A stretch of DNA of 11,879 nucleotides from contig JASANZ010001720.1 in assembly GCA_030849805.1 (NCBI GenBank), positions 1 to 11,879 of the forward strand, in the 5' to 3' direction. The stretch's first letter is position 1. The number at the start of each line of letters is the position of its first letter. Both the position numbers and the translations under genes were made by a program. Shown piece after piece: positions 6,281-11,879 of this stretch. This DNA is from Sergeia podlipaevii. Taxonomy: Eukaryota > Euglenozoa > Kinetoplastea > Trypanosomatida > Trypanosomatidae. Below the pieces are notes generated by a model that saw only the letters and a program-made list of their open reading frames with translations, searched no databases and had not been told where the DNA came from.

Positions 6281-9200
6281 CTAGGAAACGCTAAACAGAC
6301 TACGCGTCGTCATTTCCGAGAAGAGGGGCCACAGTTGACCGCTCAACATCTCTGGCACCGCCGTGCCTCGCTCACTGCGCACGACTAGCGAAGCAGCCTC
6401 GCGCAAGCGTGGTCGGTGGATGAGCACCCGATGAGACAGTTGGCACCCCGTACGGGTCACTCGTTGAGAGATGCTGTGGTAATCAGTGCCTGAGAGCAGC
6501 AACCCGCACGTATCCAGTGTGGCGACGAGGCACGTCCGCAGCTGATCCTGCCGCTTGGCTGCACTGACGTCAAACACCAACCACGTCTTCTTAGTGAGTG
6601 CTGCTTCAGCAGCAGCAGCAGTGGCAGCTTCTTCAGCGCGACGACGCTTGCTCCTGTTGACGGTGGTGCCAAGGATGCCATCCACCACATCTTCATCGTC
6701 GCACAACCTTTTAGTATCCTGTGTTTCCTCTTTAGAAACTGCACTTGCAACAGCAGCAGGGTCAGCAAGGTCAGATTCTTCACCAATAAACTCCCTTGCG
6801 GGTGCTCTGGGCGACCTCATGTGATGACCCCCTGCAGGCACCTTTGTCAGCAAACCCTCCAGCTCTGCCTGGGACACCTCCGTAGGCGTCAAGTGTCTCA
6901 GCAGCACCCACTCCACCCCTGAGCGCATCATCTCCACCACCACAAAGAGATCCATGTCTGGCGAAGAACACCGCTTCCCCTCCGGGCAGAAAAAGGAGTA
7001 GGACAGTGGGCAGGGCGAGGCCACGGAGGCGTACGAGGAGTGACCCCTGCGACGGTGCATCTTCGGTGGATCAGGATAGTGAGGGCGGCGGCGCCACACA
7101 ATATCACCGACGCGCACGGCGAAGCGATAGTCTCCATTGTATCGCTGCAGCAGCACCGGTGGCGGTAGTCGCGGCACTACTTGCGCTGACTCATCGATAA
7201 GTGCTGCAGAGGAGGATGTAAAAGAAGGGAGCGAGGAGTTATCCGTTGGAGAAGGTGGCGTTGCTGAGAGAACGGAGAGGCGTTGATTGAGTACCGCAGC
7301 GTCCGCGTGGGGGACGAGCGGACCACCTGCCACTGCTATCCGCTCGAGCTTTGCGTCGTATTCTTCACCGTACGTCCACGCCAGCAGCGGCTGACCCGCC
7401 TCCACGTCGGAGGTGGTAATGAAAAAAGGGATGGTGATGAAGTGACTTTGCTCTTCGAGGAACACAGTTTGCTGTTGCTTGGCTGCGTGACTGCTGCTCA
7501 CTCCACCAGAGCCACTAGCACCACCACCACCGCCGCCACTGCCACCTCTACCACTCCCTTCGTCATCCTCGATCTCGGCAAACTCACTAGGCACTGAGAG
7601 CATCACCGTGCACAGCTCTGTATTCCCAAAGCGACTGATATTGTAGCGATGATTGATGTAGCGGGTGAGGCCTTGACCGAAGCACACGCCACGACCACCG
7701 AGTCCCAGCGCGTATGTGTCATCAAGCATAAAGGAAAGATCTTCAGGGGCTTCTGTTGCTTCTTCTTCTTCATCTTCGTGCTTGACATGGTGCTCTTGAC
7801 CTTCGCAACGGCGCTTCGTGCTTTTCCCTCTCCTCTTCCTAGACGACCCCACTGAGTTCTTCTCACACTTGTCCTCTGCTGTTGTCGGCTGCTTTTTCCC
7901 GGAGGTCTTTGATGACTTGCTGCCTGGGGTTTCAATCACTGCCGGGCCAGCAAGCGCCTCCACCTTCTTAGCGGCCACAGAGGGCCCAGTGTACATAAAG
8001 CACGTCGCATACGGGACAAAGTTGGCTGCTGTGATGCCCATTTCTTTCTCACCAAGCTCTGGCGCGGGGCTGAGGCTAAGGAGCGTGAAGGGGAACCCAC
8101 CTTGCGCCACTGGACTTGCGTGTTGCTTACCGACACCATGGAAGTAATCAAGGCCAGCAGGCCAGCGGTGAAAGCGCTTGACGCCTGAGTAGAGATCACC
8201 GACCAATTCATTCATCGGATCGCTATTGCACATCCCGTGATGTTGCTGCGATTGCGGCTGCTCTAGTGATGGTGGTGGCGGTGGTGGTGATGAATTGGAT
8301 TCCGCGGCGGCTGCCTCAGCACTTCTCCTGACAGGCTCGTTGATGTCTCGCTCTCCATAAGTTGTCCTGTACCACGCTGCTTCATCCAGGCAGCGGTAGT
8401 AAGACTCGAGCGAGACATACACCTCTGTGTTCTCCTCCAATCGTGTGGTGCTGATGATGACCATCAGCGTCGCGCGCGGAAACGTGCTCTGTGCACTGGC
8501 TTCTTCCTCCTCCAGCTTCACATATGGTTTTCTTTTCGTGCTGCTTGAAGGAGGAGGAGGAGCTTTCACGTTTGCAGATCTCTCCTGTGGAAGACCATAA
8601 TGTAGAGCGATACAGCGTGCATTGGGCCTGAGATGAGCCTCTTGAGACACAGCCACAGGCGCAGTGGACGATGCCTTCCTGTGACTACTCGAGGGTCGTG
8701 GAGGCTTCGAGTATGAAGAGACAGCAGCGTCCATCAGCATCTTCCGCATAGGAACGGAGTACGGAGGCGACTCACCATCCTCGCTGCCTCCTTCTTGACG
8801 AAGTTGTTCCTCCACACGTGCCCGCACGCTCGCTGGCATCTCCGCCATGACCCTCCGCTGCTCCAACCTTTGCAGCATCTCTGCTCGATCAATCAACAAA
8901 GTAAACAAATCGTCGCCCTCTACTGCGAGCACGGAGTGGCGCAGGAAGCCACGCTGGGTCGCACCTCGCAGCAGGCCCCGCGCGTCTTTGGACCTCCGCA
9001 TACCGATGACACACATGCCTCGAGCACGCCTCTGGGCTTGCTCGGCGTCAGCAGGAGATAAGCCAGCGTACGCACGAACGAACGCAGCGTATTGTTTGCT
9101 ATGAAACCCACCGCGGGTTTGCGATCGTCCATAGAGATGAGAAGAGGGGATCGGACATGGTAGTTGTGGCCATGGGAGGTGAGGCCGCTTCCTGCCATGG

Positions 9201-9895
9201 ACACTTGATGCTGTGGCTGCGGTTGGAGGTGAAGTCTCCGCCGCTTTACCATAGGACGACTCTCTGAAGTTATCTGCCACCTCCTTGGGCGACGCACGCT
9301 CATGAGACGCTGGCTTGAGTAGTGGCGGCACGTCACTAGAAGTGTCGTCTGCCACTGTTGCCGCTGCGGGTCGTTCCACAGACTCGTGCCCAGCGCTAGG
9401 GCTACTGGGTGTATGGTGCTCCTCCTCCTCCTCTCCCTTCCCCCTACTATCTCTACCAGTGCCCTCTCTACTCAAACGAATACTGTTAGCCGTGCACAGC
9501 TCATCCTCTTCCCCGTCCCCCTCTGCTTCTACCTCCTGCACGTCATCATCATCATCATCATCGCTGCTGCTGATGTTGCTTCTACAACTGTCACGGTCTT
9601 TACTTCTGCTGCCACTGCGGCTGCAGCGACGTGCGCGGCCCAACTGTGTTGCCTGCTGCTGCTGTCCTCTCCGCCCTGCCAGCCTGCTTGTGTTTGCGAA
9701 GTGCTGATGATCTACACTTCCACATCCACCGCTGTCCTCCTCGTCCTCGTCATCATCCTCTGCCTCGTTGCGACGTAGACTTACCTTTGAGTGTCGTGCA
9801 TCGTCCCTATTCACAACACAAGCAGCTTGCGAAAAGATAGGAAAAAAGTCTTCGATCAACTCCTCCACTGGCTCTGCTTCAAGAGACGTGTCCAT
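6281..9895 (-). CDS. Large SET-domain protein, candidate protein lysine methyltransferase, 1204 residues
   Basis: Residues about 615-850 carry a SET domain, the S-adenosylmethionine-dependent lysine methyltransferase fold. The order fits: MGITAANFVPYATCFMYTG (619-637) resembles the first SET strands; TRYINHRYN (744-752) matches the R-F-I-N-H signature, with N748 and H749; FFITTSDVEAGQPLLAWTYG (824-843) matches the final motif, with Y842 at the catalytic tyrosine position. The domain is stretched by a charged insert (about 640-720) and a Gly/Ser-rich insert (about 777-808). No post-SET cysteine cluster follows. The N-terminal 230 residues are disordered, with acidic runs and basic or Ser/Arg patches. 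Residues about 311-500 may be a second, degenerate SET-like region. Residues about 918-1002 (VGDIVWRRRP, then VEWVLLRHL) look like an SH3- or BAH-type fold. KRRR at 1083-1086 and RKRR at 686-689 suggest nuclear import. Start ATG 9895-9893, stop TAG 6283-6281. Histones are a plausible substrate, but this is not shown. Related trypanosomatid proteins may be annotated only as hypothetical. Confidence 0.85.
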   Translation of the reverse strand: MDTSLEAEPVEELIEDFFPIFSQAACVVNRDDARHSKVSLRRNEAEDDDEDEEDSGGCGSVDHQHFANTSRLAGRRGQQQQATQLGRARRCSRSGSRSKDRDSCRSNISSSDDDDDDDVQEVEAEGDGEEDELCTANSIRLSREGTGRDSRGKGEEEEEHHTPSSPSAGHESVERPAAATVADDTSSDVPPLLKPASHERASPKEVADNFRESSYGKAAETSPPTAATASSVHGRKRPHLPWPQLPCPIPSSHLYGRSQTRGGFHSKQYAAFVRAYAGLSPADAEQAQRRARGMCVIGMRRSKDARGLLRGATQRGFLRHSVLAVEGDDLFTLLIDRAEMLQRLEQRRVMAEMPASVRARVEEQLRQEGGSEDGESPPYSVPMRKMLMDAAVSSYSKPPRPSSSHRKASSTAPVAVSQEAHLRPNARCIALHYGLPQERSANVKAPPPPSSSTKRKPYVKLEEEEASAQSTFPRATLMVIISTTRLEENTEVYVSLESYYRCLDEAAWYRTTYGERDINEPVRRSAEAAAAESNSSPPPPPPSLEQPQSQQHHGMCNSDPMNELVGDLYSGVKRFHRWPAGLDYFHGVGKQHASPVAQGGFPFTLLSLSPAPELGEKEMGITAANFVPYATCFMYTGPSVAAKKVEALAGPAVIETPGSKSSKTSGKKQPTTAEDKCEKNSVGSSRKRRGKSTKRRCEGQEHHVKHEDEEEEATEAPEDLSFMLDDTYALGLGGRGVCFGQGLTRYINHRYNISRFGNTELCTVMLSVPSEFAEIEDDEGSGRGGSGGGGGGASGSGGVSSSHAAKQQQTVFLEEQSHFITIPFFITTSDVEAGQPLLAWTYGEEYDAKLERIAVAGGPLVPHADAAVLNQRLSVLSATPPSPTDNSSLPSFTSSSAALIDESAQVVPRLPPPVLLQRYNGDYRFAVRVGDIVWRRRPHYPDPPKMHRRRGHSSYASVASPCPLSYSFFCPEGKRCSSPDMDLFVVVEMMRSGVEWVLLRHLTPTEVSQAELEGLLTKVPAGGHHMRSPRAPAREFIGEESDLADPAAVASAVSKEETQDTKRLCDDEDVVDGILGTTVNRSKRRRAEEAATAAAAEAALTKKTWLVFDVSAAKRQDQLRTCLVATLDTCGLLLSGTDYHSISQRVTRTGCQLSHRVLIHRPRLREAASLVVRSERGTAVPEMLSGQLWPLFSEMTTRSLFSVS
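7346..8053 (-). other. SET domain region within the large protein
   Basis: This encodes residues about 615-850 of the 1204-residue protein and includes the G-x-x-A-A start, the RYINH signature at 745-749 and the WTYG end at 840-843. Two low-complexity inserts separate the three conserved blocks, so the domain spans about 235 residues instead of the usual 110-140. Assignment rests on motif order and spacing recognised by eye. Confidence 0.7.
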
Positions 9896-10032
9896 GTCGT
9901 TCAGTGTATCTTCTAATATATATATATTCTGTTCTCTTTTCCCCTAGGTTTCGGGGTTTGGTCTGCGTGTGATGAGTTGATTCCTTCCTCTCCCTTGAGA
10001 GGTTTTGCTTTTCAACTTATCTGCTAATGTAA

Positions 10033-10065
10033 CTAGTGCCCAAACACAAAGAGAGAGATTAGTAT
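10033..10065 (-). promoter_or_regulatory. Predicted spliced-leader acceptor for the SET gene
   Basis: On the coding strand AATCTCTCTCTTTGTGTTTG leads to GGCACTAG, with the AG at 10034-10033. This gives a 5' UTR of about 137 nt that contains no upstream ATG. Further AGs follow within 15 nt and may also be used. Confidence 0.5.
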
Positions 10066-10392
10066 ATGTAATTTTTTTTTCTATGCGAATACGTGAAGAT
10101 CTATTTTTTTTTAAAAGAAGACGTAAGCCAATGCGTCAATCTATTTTCTTTTTAAAAGCTCAGATCAGCGTTGATGTCCGTTTACTGCATTTCTAAGCAT
10201 AAAATAGATAGATAAACGAATAAAACAATATCAGGTGTGAATACGAAAAAAAAGAAAATCAAAAAGGAAATTGATAGGGCTGATTTATTATTTTTTTTTT
10301 AGACAAAAAGGACAGCACGCACACTAAAATTGATCGATGTACAACATTATTTCTGAAAAAAAACAAGAAAAAAAACAGCAATCGATCATTTT

Positions 10393-10420
10393 CATATATC
10401 TATATCTATATCTATATATT
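10393..10420. repeat. TATATC hexanucleotide-like repeat
   Basis: About four tandem copies of a TATATC/TATCTA unit in the spacer, probably in the 3' UTR of the HIRIP3-like gene. It is too short to suggest a specific function. Confidence 0.7.
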
Positions 10421-10613
10421 TGGATCATTTTTGTATTTCGACCTCTATTGTTACAAATATATATATTTACTTACTCAGTTTCTATATTCTTGGTCCTCCT
10501 CCATGTACGCATCCAACCTCATTCAGTGTAGTAAGAAGGAACACACGCACACAAAGACAAAAAAAAAGGAAAAGATATGAGGCGCGAAAAAACAAACAAT
10601 AATAATGAAGGCT

Positions 10614-11163
10614 TTAGCCATCCTCATCGTCATCGAGCAGCCTCGAGGTTGGATAGTTGACGGCTGTCGTAGGAGCGGCAGCAGCGGCGTCCACCTCCAC
10701 CTGCGCATAGCCGCGCCCAACACGGCTGCGACGGTCCAGGTTCATAGATGCTCCATCCTGCTGGAGGAACTCCACCTCCTTGAGAGCTCTGTAGCGCTTG
10801 ACATCCGCCGCACTGTAGCGCACAGGGTCCAGCTTCCTTTTGAGAAACTCTGGCACAAGGAAGTTGCTCAGATAGTCTTCTAGGCTCTCGTTTTCCTGAG
10901 GAAGTCTCACGCGGTAGCTCAGCTTCTTGAGACACTCCACCATGGCCTTGCAGCGATCCGCCACACTCGTGGCACCAGCAGAAGCAGAAAAGGCCGCCTG
11001 CTCCTCCAGACGTGCCTTCTTCTTTTCGGGGTTCCCATCATCGTCGTCATCGCTCGAATCGGAATCGTCGTCATCGTCAAGGGCATCGCTGTCTTCATCG
11101 TCGTGCTGCTCATCATCTCCAGACCCCTCCGCATCGTCTGAACCACTATCCTCCTCGTCCTCC

Positions 11164-11195
<32 letters not shown>

Positions 11196-11465
11196 CTCAT
11201 CAGACGAGGAAGATGAAGAAAATTCCGCCTTAGTGGGTGCCGGCGGTGCTGCAGCCTGGGACGTCTTCTCAGCCTGAAGCCTATCGAGCTCCGCCGTGAT
11301 GAAGGTCTCGTGGGAGGCGATGTATTCCTCAGGGTAGACCGCGCTGTACTTGGAGCGCAGGAGCTGCTGAACTACGCCGGCAGAGATCTTCTTGTCGCCT
11401 GGCAGTCGCGACACCATCACCGCAAGCAGCTGCGTGAGCTTGCTGTCGAGCTCAGCGCTAGACAT
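10614..11465 (-). CDS. HIRIP3/CHZ-like acidic histone chaperone candidate, 283 residues
   Basis: The protein has three parts. Residues 1-66 are a predicted helical domain (LTQLLAVMVSR, then VVQQLLRSKY, then FITAELDRLQ) that resembles the N-terminal helical domain of HIRIP3 and the DEK C-terminal fold. Residues 83-143 are almost entirely Asp, Glu and Ser, a typical histone-binding acidic tract. Residues 169-252 are ordered: CLKKLSYRVRLP, a helical stretch, then RYRALKEVEFLQQ and NLDRRSRVGRG. This resembles the HIRIP3 C terminus, where CRALKE is followed by the CHZ motif and an SGRPRRR-like end. HIRIP3 and yeast Chz1 are H2A-H2B chaperones, so a nuclear role in handling these histones is the best inference. 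Start ATG 11465-11463, stop TAA 10616-10614. The next gene in the transcript encodes a SET protein. The assignment rests on motif memory. A generic acidic nuclear protein is the alternative. Confidence 0.8.
11165..11193. repeat. In-frame ATCGTC repeat coding for poly-Asp
   Basis: A tandem GAC-GAT repeat on the coding strand encodes the Asp run at about residues 91-100 of the HIRIP3-like protein. It keeps the frame and could vary in length between strains without breaking the gene. Confidence 0.75.
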
Positions 11466-11879
11466 TCTCGTTCTTTTTTACTTTTGGAGCTTCTTGAATA
11501 TATAGATGGTGAAAAAAAAAAAAAATGATCATAATGCAAGTGATGAAGACGAAGAAAAAAAAAAATACAGTACATCTCAATAGAAAGTAAATGAACGGCT
11601 GCACAGACCAGTCCCAGTTCTAACAAGGCTATGTGAGTGCTGGGAGGCAGAGGGAGCTTTCATGATACACAAGTAAAAACTGAAGATACGCCACAAAAAA
11701 AATAATAGTAGCGACGAGGAACGATCTCAATAACAACAATAACAATAGAAATAATAACAATAATAATTATTACTTTATATATATATTTATATATTTCCAT
11801 TGGAAAAAGTAAATCTTTTTTTGTTTGCAAAAATAGATAAAAAAAACTGCGATAAAAAGTCATCCAAAGCAAATCAGAG
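11466..11879. other. AT-rich spacer at the right edge
   Basis: About 410 bases without a gene. The left part carries the acceptor of the HIRIP3-like gene. The right part is AT-rich with an AAT/CAA repeat (about 11729-11772) and an AT run, and is probably the 3' UTR of a gene lying beyond the window on the same strand. Confidence 0.55.
11493..11570 (-). promoter_or_regulatory. Predicted spliced-leader acceptor for the HIRIP3-like gene
   Basis: On the coding strand two T-rich runs, about 11 T then CTTCGTCTTC and a 14-T run then CACC, are followed by ATTCAAG, with the AG at 11494-11493. Trans-splicing here would leave a 27-nt 5' UTR with no upstream ATG. Confidence 0.6.

Larger units (their letters stand above)
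9896..10613. other. Spacer between the HIRIP3-like gene and the SET gene
   Basis: About 720 bases without a gene, holding the 3' UTR of the HIRIP3-like gene and the 5' UTR of the SET gene. It contains many poly-A/T runs, a TATATC-type repeat (10393-10420), an AT run (about 9916-9928) and two small inverted repeats in the predicted SET 5' UTR (9941-9956 and 9987-10002). Frames crossing it are low complexity. No tRNA or other RNA gene was recognised. Confidence 0.6.

Noticed and set aside
9315..9840. Plus-strand Ser/Leu/Ala-rich frames opposite the SET gene's N terminus
   Set aside because: They are complements of Asp/Glu/Ser/Arg codon runs in the disordered N-terminal part. Their composition is explained by the repeat bias.
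10927..11277. Poly-Ser plus-strand frame at the HIRIP3-like gene
   Set aside because: It is the antisense reading of the poly-Asp/Glu tract.

Overview
The window looks like nuclear DNA of a kinetoplastid protist, probably a trypanosomatid outside the best-studied species. Six protein-coding genes all lie on the minus strand, head to tail. None shows an intron. Most starts have a pyrimidine-rich tract followed by an AG upstream on the coding strand, as expected for spliced-leader trans-splicing of a polycistronic transcript. The first 68 residues of the last gene closely resemble ribosomal protein uL16/L10 of this group. Coding parts are GC-balanced to GC-rich. Spacers are AT-rich and full of simple repeats (AT, CA, CT, AAT and poly-A/T). 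Species cannot be named from this sequence.

Transcription runs right to left. (1) 10614-11465: an acidic 283-residue protein whose ends resemble the histone chaperone HIRIP3 and the CHZ motif. (2) 6281-9895: a 1204-residue protein with a recognisable, insertion-split SET (protein methyltransferase) domain, a possible second degenerate SET-like region before it, and SH3/BAH-like sequence after it. (3) 4549-5853: a proline-rich protein of about 434 residues with Cys/His clusters. (4) 2153-3943: an unrecognised basic 596-residue protein. (5) 1205 to about 1785: a short-form nucleoside monophosphate kinase, closest to UMP-CMP kinase. Its start codon falls on the window's only ambiguous base. (6) 1-206: the N-terminal part of ribosomal protein L10, cut by the window edge.

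Genes in one kinetoplastid transcription unit need not share a function. The neighbouring SET protein and HIRIP3-like protein both point to chromatin, but the shared role is inference. The remaining genes cover nucleotide metabolism, translation and unknown functions. No mobile element, CRISPR array, tRNA or rRNA was found. The best leads are the SET protein's architecture, the kinetoplastid HIRIP3-like candidate and the start-codon problem in the kinase gene. I do not see a convincing new multi-gene system.
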